From assembly GCF_023746615.1 (NCBI RefSeq), contig NZ_CP082276.1, positions 1,550,001 to 1,614,000 on the forward strand: DNA of 64,000 bases, in the 5' to 3' direction. Shown piece by piece: positions 1 to 7,537 of this stretch; the first letter of the stretch is position 1; each line of letters begins with the position of its first letter. The stretch is from Grimontia kaedaensis. GTDB lineage: Bacteria > Pseudomonadota > Gammaproteobacteria > Enterobacterales > Vibrionaceae. A model generated the notes under the pieces. It ran no database searches, had not been told where the DNA came from, and saw nothing but the letters and a program-made list of their open reading frames with translations. The position numbers and the translations under genes are program-made.

Positions 1-297
1 TATCTTGTGCTGCTTGCGTTGTCCGAGCATCTGAGCTTCACCATGGCATACATAGCAGCCGCCGTAATGCCAATAGTCAGTATCCCGGCATACGTGGGAA
101 GCGCGACGGGGAATCGCAATGCTGGGCTGATCATGCTCTCAATGCTGCTGGGTTTGTACACCCTGCTCTATTCCATTCTCCGTCTTGAAGATTATGCGCT
201 CCTGATGGGAAGTGGCTTATTGGTTGCTGTGCTCCTGACACTGATGTATCTCACCAGAAGGCAGGCCAACAAAGCAGAACAAGTGGCCGAGGAGTAA
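1..297 (+). CDS. creD: CreD family inner membrane protein, C-terminal part
   Basis: The reading frame is open from base 1, so the gene starts outside the window and only about 98 C-terminal residues are seen. The segment begins with a motif resembling the conserved LSLSEHxxFT of CreD proteins, followed by three hydrophobic helices and a short charged tail. CreD is an inner membrane protein of the CreBC regulon, and its biochemical role is not settled. The assignment rests on this short C-terminal resemblance. The gene ends at a TAA and is followed by a bidirectional terminator shared with the converging HAD gene. Confidence 0.7.
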   Translation, partial: YLVLLALSEHLSFTMAYIAAAVMPIVSIPAYVGSATGNRNAGLIMLSMLLGLYTLLYSILRLEDYALLMGSGLLVAVLLTLMYLTRRQANKAEQVAEE

Positions 298-312
298 TGA
301 TCCTACTGGGAA

Positions 313-340
313 AAGAAAGGCGCTTTTCAGCGCCTTTCTT
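313..340. terminator. Bidirectional Rho-independent terminator
   Basis: An 11-bp perfect stem (AAGAAAGGCGC with its complement) closes a 6-nt loop, and the stem carries A and T runs on its two sides. It sits between the converging creD and HAD genes. The stop codon of the HAD gene lies inside the loop. Confidence 0.85.
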
Positions 341-1076
341 TTGCGGATGTTGCTGTGCTCTTACCCCGCCTTGATCTTGCCTTTGTGGCTCTTGGTTTAT
401 CGTCCTGCAGGTAAATGGGGAAGTCAGCCAGAGAATCCAAAACCGCATCAGGGGCAGCGTAGCGAATGTCCACACCGTAGTTGTATCCATAGCTGACACA
501 AACTGCACCACAACCTGCTGCTCTAGCCGCATTTACATCATTCACACTTCCACCGACCATCACTAGTTGATCAGGGTTAACCTGCAACAGCAAAGCCGCT
601 TCCAGCAAACCGTCAGGTGAAGGTTTGGGCTCTTGCAATGCATCTCGACCTAGCACCAGGGCAAAGTGATGTCGAATCCCGAGTTGGGTAAGTAAGTCAT
701 TAGCCAATGACGTTGCCTGATTGGTGACGACCACCATCGGCACTTTCTTTTTTGTAAGTTGACGCAAACAAACCTCTACGCCCGGGTAGAGCTCTGCGCT
801 GGCATGATTGCGGCGTTGATACGCTTTAAGGAATAACGCGCTCCCTAACCGGAATAGCGGATCAGGCACCGAGCCATCTATTTTCCGCGAAAGAATACGG
901 TGAATCAGTTTGTCTGAACCATCGCCCAGCCAGTCGCTGACATGTTCAATATTCAGACTGGGGAGCTTAAGATCGGCGAGCATTTCTTCCGCAGCATATC
1001 GCACGTCTGCTGCGGTGTTCACCAAAGTACCATCTAATTCAAAAACGACTGCTTTTACCTCTGTTGCTGGCAACAT
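327..1076 (-). CDS. HAD-superfamily phosphoglycolate-phosphatase-like protein, catalytic residues altered
   Basis: A 249-residue protein with the layout of Gph/PGP-type HAD hydrolases: motif I at residues 12-18, a helical cap, motif II (VVVTNQ, about 115-120), motif III lysine (K151 in EPKPSPD) and motif IV at 174-180. Motif I reads FELDGT, so the Asp that normally forms the phospho-enzyme is Glu13. Motif IV reads VGGSVND where VGDSxxD is usual, so one Mg-binding Asp is Gly176. Both codons are clear in the DNA. Known HAD chemistry needs the first Asp, so this copy may bind substrate without turning it over; that is inference. The C-terminal 25 residues are very basic (KARSRRGKS), which is unusual for the family. 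Confidence 0.75.
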   Translation of the reverse strand: MLPATEVKAVVFELDGTLVNTAADVRYAAEEMLADLKLPSLNIEHVSDWLGDGSDKLIHRILSRKIDGSVPDPLFRLGSALFLKAYQRRNHASAELYPGVEVCLRQLTKKKVPMVVVTNQATSLANDLLTQLGIRHHFALVLGRDALQEPKPSPDGLLEAALLLQVNPDQLVMVGGSVNDVNAARAAGCGAVCVSYGYNYGVDIRYAAPDAVLDSLADFPIYLQDDKPRATKARSRRGKSTATSAKERR

Positions 1077-1569
1077 AGGTCACTCCATGTTTTTCTTATG
1101 ATAAAGATCCGGCCTGCAGATCCTAGAGTTCGCCAGAGCCACTTCTGGCGCGCGTTTTTGGTGTCAGACCTTTCAGTTCTATAAAGGCGAGGAAGTATCG
1201 AAAGTGCACTGTCTTTGTCCGCTAACCCTGACGACATTTGACTGCAAACTTGAAGGCGGCAGTCCGAAAGAAATGACGTCGTCTTTCTAATTTAGCAGAG
1301 TCGTGGGAAAAGCAAACGGGACTGCTTTTCCGTACGTTGTCTATGTCTTTGATCTTTGACGTTACAGCATAAAAAACCAGTCTATCTTTCTGTTTTAATG
1401 AAAGATTAAATTTTAAAAAAATCTTCACTTTATCTCATTTCAGCGCACGACCAAGAGAGTCGTCGTATAGGTTCCTGTATTGCTAGGGTTGAGCAAAAAA
1501 GAGGCCTGAAATACAGGCCCAAGATAGAAGACAAAAAGAGAAACAATGGCAGTGAACTAAGAGAGCAAT
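1077..1569. other. Intergenic region without a supported gene
   Basis: About 490 bases between the HAD gene and the small minus-strand gene. Two open frames on the minus strand (about 1055-1237 and 1222-1428) have no ribosome-binding site and no recognisable composition or motif. The only clear element is the hairpin near 1500, listed separately. Confidence 0.5.
1495..1519 (-). terminator. Rho-independent terminator of the small unknown gene
   Basis: On the minus strand a GGCCTG/CAGGCC stem with a 5-nt loop is followed by six T residues. It lies 50 bases past the stop of the 113-residue gene at 1570-1911. Confidence 0.75.
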
Positions 1570-1911
1570 CTATTTTCGAAGTGGCGTCACCCTCGTGTTG
1601 TCTCTATCAAGAGGGAGGGCCTCAACGTCGTTAAGCTGACTCGAAGACTTGTTGGCTTGCTCTTCATAGATATCACCAACATCTTTCCAATAGGTATCGC
1701 TGAGAGAAACCATGTAGTAGCGATTGTTTTTAATGTCGGCGATAAGGGCGCGTCCAAAGTTCATCAACTCACAGTGAACATCATGAATGAATTCACTCCT
1801 TACTGACTGACGACTAGTGAGCTCAGTAATATCATTTCGCGTGAGCCAGACATCAGAATGCGTGTCGAAGCGTTCCATCAACCAAGCTGCAAACTCCTTG
1901 GCACTTTTCAT
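1570..1911 (-). CDS. Hypothetical protein, 113 aa
   Basis: Not recognised. It is a soluble, mixed-charge protein without signal peptide or membrane segment. The first 70 residues look helical and carry several aromatic residues (AAWLMERF, SDVWLTRND), and the C-terminal 30 residues are polar and probably disordered. The start is well supported by a strong AAGGAGG eight bases upstream. A CRP-like site lies about 65 bases upstream and a Rho-independent terminator downstream, so it is a monocistronic gene divergent from yegD. Its real-gene status is supported by these signals, while its function is open. Confidence 0.7.
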   Translation of the reverse strand: MKSAKEFAAWLMERFDTHSDVWLTRNDITELTSRQSVRSEFIHDVHCELMNFGRALIADIKNNRYYMVSLSDTYWKDVGDIYEEQANKSSSQLNDVEALPLDRDNTRVTPLRK

Positions 1912-1975
1912 GGTGTCCTCCTTAAAATCAAGGAATTACACTTCCACTATTTGAAGTGGCATGTCTAAAGCCTAA

Positions 1976-1991
1976 TTTGATCTTCATCACA
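1976..1991. promoter_or_regulatory. Possible CRP site
   Basis: TTTGA-N6-TCACA matches 9 of 10 bases of the CRP half-sites (TGTGA-N6-TCACA). It lies in the divergent region between the 113-aa gene and yegD, about 65-80 bases upstream of the former. The match is by eye only. Confidence 0.35.
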
Positions 1992-2157
1992 TCATGTATC
2001 GTTTATGCAACTTCACTTATAAAATTTCACGACATTCTCGTAATTGCTTGATTAGGAAGCGCTAACGCGTATCGGTCATTTTCATTAAGCCATTCTGGCT
2101 TGATATCGTTAGCCGTTCACGTAAACTACTTCGCCTTTTTGACGCTGGAGATCTCCG

Positions 2158-3510
2158 ATGTTTATCGGCTTCGACTATGGAACAGCTAACTGTTCTGTCG
2201 CCATGATGGAAAACGGCACGCCGCGCCTGTTAACTCTTGAAGGTAATAGCCCCTTTATTCCTTCCACCCTCTGCGCGCCTACCCGTGAAGCAGTGAGTGA
2301 ATACCTTTGGCGTCACTTCAACATCAAACCCACCGATCAAATCGGTGAGCAACTCCTGCGCCGTGCGGTCAGTTTTAACCGTGAAGAAGGCATTGATGTT
2401 GAGCCCGGCGATTTACGTTTTGGCCGAGCAGCTCTCGACACTTACCTCGAGGATCCTGAAGAGGTTTTCTACGTTAAATCTCCCAAATCCTTCCTTGGTG
2501 CCACCGGACTGCGCGATGTGCAAATCAGCTTCTTTGAAGATCTGGTCTGCGCCATGATGGCAAACATTAAGCAGCAAGCCGAAGCTGAAACTCAGCAGGA
2601 CATCTTGCAGGCTGTTATCGGCCGACCGGTCAACTTCCAGGGGATTGGTGGCGATAAAGCCAACGAGCAAGCTGAATCTATTCTGACCCGTGCTGCAAAA
2701 CGCGCAGGCTTTAAAGACATCATTTTTCAGTTTGAACCGGTCGCCGCTGGCCTTGAATACGAAAGTACGCTGGAAAAAGACAGTACTGTTCTGGTCGTGG
2801 ATATCGGTGGTGGTACAACGGACTGTAGTTTGATTGAAATGGGGCCGAACTGGCGAAATAAAGAAGACCGTCGTGCTTCACTGTTAGCGCATTCTGGTTG
2901 TCGAGTAGGCGGTAACGATCTGGATATTCATCTTGCATTCGAACAGCTGATGCCGATGTTTGGTAAAGACTCGACCCTACAGCGTGGTATTGCGATGCCT
3001 GTGACCCAGTTCTGGAACCCGATTGCAATCAATAACGTTGTTGCTCAGTCTGATTTTTATGCGTCCGCTAATCGCGCCGTATTGGAGCAACTGATGCGTG
3101 ACGCAAGCGAGCCGGAGAAAATTGCCCGCCTGCTGCGCGTTCACCGAGAAACACTGGGCTACCAGATTGTCCGCTGTGCTGAAGAGCTGAAAATCAGCCT
3201 CTCTGAGCGCGACAACGCACACATTGACCTACCGATTGTTCAGCAAGTTCTGAGCGCGAATGTGACATCACAACAGTTAGCCGACGCCATTGCCAATCCA
3301 GTGGCCAAAGTCAGTGAACTGGTTAACGAAGCGCTGGCACAATCCGCAACCAAACCGGACGCTATTTTTATGACTGGCGGCAGCGCACGTTCACCTATCT
3401 TGCGTGCTTTACTGGAAAACACATTGCCGGGCGTGCCTATCGTCGCCGGCGACTTCTTTGGCTCGGTCACATCTGGCCTGGCACGTTATGCCGAAAAGTC
3501 ATTCCGTTGA
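2158..3510 (+). CDS. yegD: Hsp70-family chaperone-like protein YegD
   Basis: A 450-residue member of the short Hsp70/actin-fold YegD family. It carries phosphate-1 (GFDYGTANCS, residues 4-13), phosphate-2 (VVDIGGGTTDCS, about 216-227) and the adenosine motif (MTGGSARSP, near 416). The C-terminal substrate-binding domain of DnaK is missing, as is normal for YegD. It is expected to be a cytosolic ATP-binding protein; its client is unknown. A GGAG lies about nine bases before the ATG. The gene stands alone and ends before a hairpin at 3526-3555. Confidence 0.92.
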   Translation: MFIGFDYGTANCSVAMMENGTPRLLTLEGNSPFIPSTLCAPTREAVSEYLWRHFNIKPTDQIGEQLLRRAVSFNREEGIDVEPGDLRFGRAALDTYLEDPEEVFYVKSPKSFLGATGLRDVQISFFEDLVCAMMANIKQQAEAETQQDILQAVIGRPVNFQGIGGDKANEQAESILTRAAKRAGFKDIIFQFEPVAAGLEYESTLEKDSTVLVVDIGGGTTDCSLIEMGPNWRNKEDRRASLLAHSGCRVGGNDLDIHLAFEQLMPMFGKDSTLQRGIAMPVTQFWNPIAINNVVAQSDFYASANRAVLEQLMRDASEPEKIARLLRVHRETLGYQIVRCAEELKISLSERDNAHIDLPIVQQVLSANVTSQQLADAIANPVAKVSELVNEALAQSATKPDAIFMTGGSARSPILRALLENTLPGVPIVAGDFFGSVTSGLARYAEKSFR

Positions 3511-3525
3511 GTTTTGACTGATAAC

Positions 3526-3555
3526 AAAAAGGGTTGGCATAACCGACCCTTGTTT
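3526..3555. terminator. Probable bidirectional terminator
   Basis: An imperfect 8-9 bp stem (AGGGTTGG with CCGACCCT, one G-T pair) with a 5-nt loop. It has five A residues before it, which serve as a T run for the minus strand, and a short T run after it. It lies between converging yegD and the interrupted lipoprotein gene. Confidence 0.6.
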
Positions 3556-3584
3556 CACTGAGTTTTTCCCAAGGTGTCTTTCAC

Positions 3585-4661
3585 CTATTCTTTAGCTTCC
3601 AGTCCCCAAGGGGCGTTGGATACGACATGACTGTCCTGCCCTGCCATTGGCACCGCATTCGGACCCTGCCAATCCAGCAACATAATAGCCAGAACATTAC
3701 GGTGTTCCCCCTTGGCCAAGTCTGTACTGCCAGTAACGGACGGCACCATGCCTTCATCACGGTTAATCGCTTCCTGAATAATGTCCTGACTGCGAGCAAC
3801 AATAGGATCGTCATCAAGCCCTGCCAGCAGGAAAGTTATGCCGATTTCTGCAATTACGTCTTCTTTTGAACGCGCTGCAATTTCATCGAAATTGTCGCGG
3901 AACTAGTCGTAAATCCACTGGAAGTCCGCTTCGTCGACGTGCTTTCTGTAGTACTCGGAAGTGGCCAGAATGATGTGTGTCATCCCATAAAGCTTGTTGT
4001 TGAATTGCTGAGTTGTAAGGTTCACGTCCTCACTGTCAGGATAAGTATCACGGAAAGCTTTATCGAATGCTGCCGTATGGTCCTGCTCGCCAAGTTGCTT
4101 CAACCAGTAAACCTGATTGGCAAGCTGCGCTGCCCATGCTCGGATCATCTGAGGATCTGTCGCGTACTCGCTGAAATCATACCAACTCAGGATTTCGTGC
4201 AGCTTTTCGTCGTCAATGTGTTCAAGACCATATTCATTGGCGCGAGCCATGCTGCTAATCAAGCCAGCACCCAGAACCAGATACTCTTCCCGACCTTGCG
4301 CTGCCGCATGACGTAACGAATCTCTTTCGGAGTCTCCAGAGTCATACGCTTTCAGTCGAACTTTACCCAGCTTGGCCACATCTTCTTTGCTGTGAATGGT
4401 CGCTGCATATTCATTGAGGCGATCGGCCACACGCGCCATGTCCGTCCAAACCGCAGCTTTGTATTTGTCATCCTGAGTCTGGCGGTACATACGCAAACCA
4501 TAATGTCCCAACTGATATGCTGAAAGTTCTGCTAAGTTGGTGTCATACGTATTCTTGATGACTGCTGCATCTTGCTTTTCCGTTGAGGGTTGTGCACATG
4601 CATTTATAAAAAGGGCAGCGGTTAACATACCTACAGCGACCCCAGTCATTCGTCTTTTCAA
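3585..4661 (-). pseudogene. Lipoprotein gene interrupted by an in-frame amber codon
   Basis: The frame opens with a lipoprotein signal (basic start, hydrophobic stretch, INAC lipobox with Cys22) and runs 252 codons to a TAG at 3903-3905. The same frame then stays open for another 105 codons to a TAG at 3585, and the continuation (FRDNFDEIAARSKED onward) has the same composition and coding character as the part before. The simplest reading is one outer-membrane or periplasmic lipoprotein of about 358 residues with a nonsense mutation. The middle is helical, with repeated aromatic and charged residues. No family was recognised. A truncated 252-residue product or amber suppression cannot be excluded. 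Confidence 0.7.
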
Positions 4662-4957
4662 TTCGGCTTCTCTCGGTTTTGGTCATATGCATTCTTTAGT
4701 TTTGGACACATACACTTTGGCACAATGAACTTGTTTTACGCTCAAGCTATAGAAGCCTTGTCATTAAAAAAACAGGACAGTGCAAAGTTTTCTGACAAGG
4801 CACTATTTGAACACTGACAAACGGTTTGGAAGTATGCAGTAAACCAAGCGGCCGGAGGCGCTGAGCAAAATCGATTCGCTGCTACGGGCTGTTGAGATGA
4901 AATCGGAGATTTGGAAGCACGTAGCTTGAAGAAAAGGGTAGGGAAGAAGGAAGAAAC

Positions 4958-5003
4958 CACCCACCTGAACCTATTTTCGTAGGGAGAAATGTTCAGGTGG
5001 GTG
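4958..5003. repeat. Perfect 13-bp inverted repeat, hairpin-forming
   Basis: CACCCACCTGAAC at 4958-4970 is exactly complementary to 4991-5003, with 20 bases between. No T run follows on either strand, so it is not a standard terminator. It could be part of a structured RNA or a protein-binding site. Confidence 0.6.
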
Positions 5004-5267
5004 TTCGCCAAATATTGACGAAACCTCTCCTGTGCACCAAAGGACAACAACCAGTGACAAGAGAGTCATCAGCAAACAAAAGGCAGTGGATAGCTGATAG
5101 TTAAAAAGCACCTCAACGCATTCCGCTATTGAGATAGACATCATTTATGACACAAATTAAGTTGATTTGGAGCTCAGAGAACCCTTAGTGCGGCACACAT
5201 CTACGTTGAGACAGTTTTCGCTTATTCCACTGCGACACCTTTCACATTATCTTTCTCAGATGATTAG

Positions 5268-5290
5268 TTGGTAATAGTTATCATTACCAA
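5268..5290. promoter_or_regulatory. Fur-box-like palindrome
   Basis: Perfect 8-bp arms TTGGTAAT and ATTACCAA flank a 7-bp centre. The inner 19 bases agree with the classical Fur box at about 13 of 19 positions, by eye. No gene starts close by, the next one being 545 bases downstream. Confidence 0.35.
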
Positions 5291-5834
5291 ATTATATTCT
5301 GGTAATGCTCTCTAATCTCACAACTAGCCCAAACAAAACATTAGTTTGAGGCCTAACCCAGCATCAACACCAAGCGGATAATACAGCTTTCAATACACAA
5401 GAAAACGCTAGATCATGTTTATTTTTTAGAGCTTTATTGTGTATGTCAATAATTACCAGAAGTTAAAAAATAGCGACTGATTAAATAATAAACCTCTCGT
5501 TTTATCCTATAGCTCTGATTTACAACCTGTATATAATTTAAACAATAGATATGCTTAAACTATTTTAAGATTGATCAAAATAACCACAATTAATGCGATT
5601 TAAAAATATACTCCATGCAATTTATTGTAATTAACCTAAATATTATTGTGACATGTGCCGCATCAAAAGAAACAAAAATAAACACATACAGCTAATGTAA
5701 AACATTGTTTATAAAGGACTTTGATCACATTATTAGGTTTGGGATTGTAAATTATTAAAAAAATGTGATGTTGATTCTAAAAACACAGCTCTTATTATTC
5801 CTCCAGTTGGTTAGAAAATAATAGAGAAGTAGAA

Positions 5835-6773
5835 ATGATCGAACTAAGTGTTGTTATTCCCACCTATAACAGAAGAGATCTTCTTTCACATACGTTAACG
5901 GCTTTATCTGAACAAACCCTTCCTAAAGAAACTTTTGAAGTTATTGTTGTTGACGATGGCGGAATGGATGACTCCGAATATATTGCTCTGTCTTTTTCAG
6001 ACCGACTAAATATTAAGTACTTCTGGCAAGAGGACAAAGGCTTTCGAGCGGGAAAAGCCAGAAATGTAGGCACTGCTATTGCAGAAGGGAAATACATCGT
6101 TTATCTCGACACTGGTGTGCTTCCAGGCACTGGCACCTTGGAAGAGCATCTGTTCCGACATAAGGTTTCCACGCACCCTATCGCGATTGTTGGTTATGTT
6201 TATGGCTTTGATCTTGATGACGAAGGCATTAAGAAAATGGAATCTGTCATCACACCTACAAACGTCGACCAAATTCTAGCAGAGCTGGATTCACAGGGCG
6301 CTTACGATATCCGCCAATCTCAGTACGATGACCTTGGCCACAACATCTGCGACTGGCCTGCGCCTTTTGACTTATTCTGGACTTGTCACGTCTCTGCAGA
6401 GCGCGAGCAACTGATCAAGGCTGGTCTGTTTGATGAAGGTTTTAATAGCTGGGGGGGCGAAGATGTTGATTTAGGTGTTCGTCTTTTCATCAACAACAAC
6501 ATGTTTATCGTTGATAAAGCGATGTCTTCCTTCCACTGGCCGCATCCAAAAGAAGTGAAAGATACCGGTGAAAGCTCACGAAGCGCTGCTGAGCGTATTC
6601 ACAGCAAATACAACATCTGGCAAACCAGCTACTACGGCTTGGATCATGAGATTAACGATCTCCCATTAAACAAGCTGATCAAAGTGCTGAAAAGCAGCCC
6701 TAATCATCCTATGACTGATCCCTCTTTGTATAAACCACAACCTAAAACCCAGCCAATCGTAGCCCAGGAATAA
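5835..6773 (+). CDS. Family 2 glycosyltransferase with galactosyltransferase-type C-terminal motif
   Basis: A 312-residue GT-A fold transferase. It shows the N-terminal VVIPTYNRRDLL, VVDDGG near 41-46 and the acceptor-side motif WGGEDVDLGVRL near 213-224, typical of enzymes with a galactosyltransferase-like C-terminal domain. Where a DxD metal motif is usual the protein has LDTG, so metal binding may differ. There is no membrane segment, so it should work on the cytosolic face using a nucleotide-sugar donor. It is followed after 11 bases by an acyltransferase, so the pair probably builds and acylates a surface glycan. It sits behind 1.2 kb of AT-rich DNA, which suggests silencing or foreign origin. 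Confidence 0.85.
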   Translation: MIELSVVIPTYNRRDLLSHTLTALSEQTLPKETFEVIVVDDGGMDDSEYIALSFSDRLNIKYFWQEDKGFRAGKARNVGTAIAEGKYIVYLDTGVLPGTGTLEEHLFRHKVSTHPIAIVGYVYGFDLDDEGIKKMESVITPTNVDQILAELDSQGAYDIRQSQYDDLGHNICDWPAPFDLFWTCHVSAEREQLIKAGLFDEGFNSWGGEDVDLGVRLFINNNMFIVDKAMSSFHWPHPKEVKDTGESSRSAAERIHSKYNIWQTSYYGLDHEINDLPLNKLIKVLKSSPNHPMTDPSLYKPQPKTQPIVAQE

Positions 6774-6784
6774 GACCCAGATTT

Positions 6785-7453
6785 ATGCCGTGTGTTTATG
6801 AAAATATCTTCCCCGTGTCTGAAGGAAGAACAACGGAAGATGTCCGAAGTCTTTTTCGCGAACAGATAGCTCTGGACGAGGACGCCACCTTTATCGGAGA
6901 CCCCCATATTGCATTTACGCTCGCAAGGGACTCCGATAACTACGCCAGAGATGCTCAGTACTCGCTGATTGATGCACAGGATTTCGCTCAAAGCATTTCC
7001 ATTGGTAAAGGGACGGTTTTGTACTCCGAAGACAATCTAGCCTTCGAAAACCGCGCAGTGCGTCTGACAGTTGTGAAGGTCAATAGCAGTCAGTCCGGTA
7101 AGATTTCGATCGGTGAAGGTTGTGTCATGCAAGGCACAGCGATTGTTTCTTACAACGAAGTAGAAATTGGCGACAAAGTTTTGTTTGGCCCAAAAGTCAC
7201 TATTATGGACAGCAGTGGTCACCCGGTAACAGGACGTTGGAGTAATGATGAAGCGGCACGCACACGCGTCGCCAAAGTCACCATCAAAGACAACGCCTGG
7301 ATTGGTATGGGAGCCACGATCCTCAAAGGCGTAACCATTGGTGAAAATGCCGTTGTTGGCGCAAACAGCGTTGTTTATCAGGATGTGCCCGACAACTGTA
7401 TAGCAATAGGAAACCCCGCGACCATCGTTAAACAGCTGGACGCTGTTTCCTAA
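6785..7453 (+). CDS. Hexapeptide-repeat (left-handed beta-helix) acyltransferase
   Basis: A 222-residue protein whose second half shows the [LIV]-G-x(4) hexapeptide periodicity of LbH acyltransferases (IGEGCVMQG, IGDKVLFG, IKDNAWIGMGATILKGVTIG, VVGANSVV). It ends in the usual DVPDNCIAIGNPA closing segment. Such enzymes transfer acetyl or similar groups from acyl-CoA to sugars, and the closest types are NodL/LacA/WcaF. The N-terminal 70 residues are less conserved. It lies 11 bases after the glycosyltransferase, so it is likely co-transcribed with it. A strong terminator follows directly. Confidence 0.85.
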   Translation: MPCVYENIFPVSEGRTTEDVRSLFREQIALDEDATFIGDPHIAFTLARDSDNYARDAQYSLIDAQDFAQSISIGKGTVLYSEDNLAFENRAVRLTVVKVNSSQSGKISIGEGCVMQGTAIVSYNEVEIGDKVLFGPKVTIMDSSGHPVTGRWSNDEAARTRVAKVTIKDNAWIGMGATILKGVTIGENAVVGANSVVYQDVPDNCIAIGNPATIVKQLDAVS

Positions 7454-7460
7454 CCTTTTC

Positions 7461-7526
7461 GCAGATCCTTCATTCTTCTAACTGAAGTCATCAAGCCCTC
7501 GAAAAGCTCGAAGGATCTGCTTTTTT
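7461..7526 (+). terminator. Terminator or attenuator before the MATE gene
   Basis: A perfect 10-bp stem (GCAGATCCTT at 7461-7470, AAGGATCTGC at 7511-7520) encloses a 40-base loop with a smaller TCGA hairpin, and six T residues follow. Only 11 bases separate the T run from the MATE start codon. It therefore ends the glycosyltransferase operon and may also attenuate the pump gene. Confidence 0.75.
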
Positions 7527-7537
7527 CGGATACTCCT

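Larger units (their letters stand above)
4662..5834. other. Long AT-rich intergenic region
   Basis: About 1.2 kb without a convincing gene. The minus-strand frame at 4742-5050 has no ribosome-binding site and an odd composition. From about 5270 to the glycosyltransferase start the DNA is very AT-rich with many A and T runs, as seen in H-NS-bound DNA. A perfect 13-bp inverted repeat (4958-5003) and a Fur-like palindrome (5268-5290) lie inside and are listed separately. A small RNA or long untranslated leader is possible but not shown. Confidence 0.5.

Noticed and set aside
1055..1428. Two overlapping minus-strand open frames downstream of the 113-aa gene
   Set aside because: No start signals and no protein-like pattern; one overlaps the HAD gene start.
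3903..3905. Amber codon read as a pyrrolysine site
   Set aside because: Pyrrolysine coding is not known in this group and no pyl gene is in the window; a nonsense mutation is simpler.
4742..5050. Open frame of 102 codons on the minus strand
   Set aside because: No ribosome-binding site, low-complexity odd composition, and it runs through a perfect hairpin; not convincing as a gene.
5700..5790. TGTGA and TCACA elements before the glycosyltransferase as CRP sites
   Set aside because: Half-sites are not spaced by six bases and only one half matches in each case.
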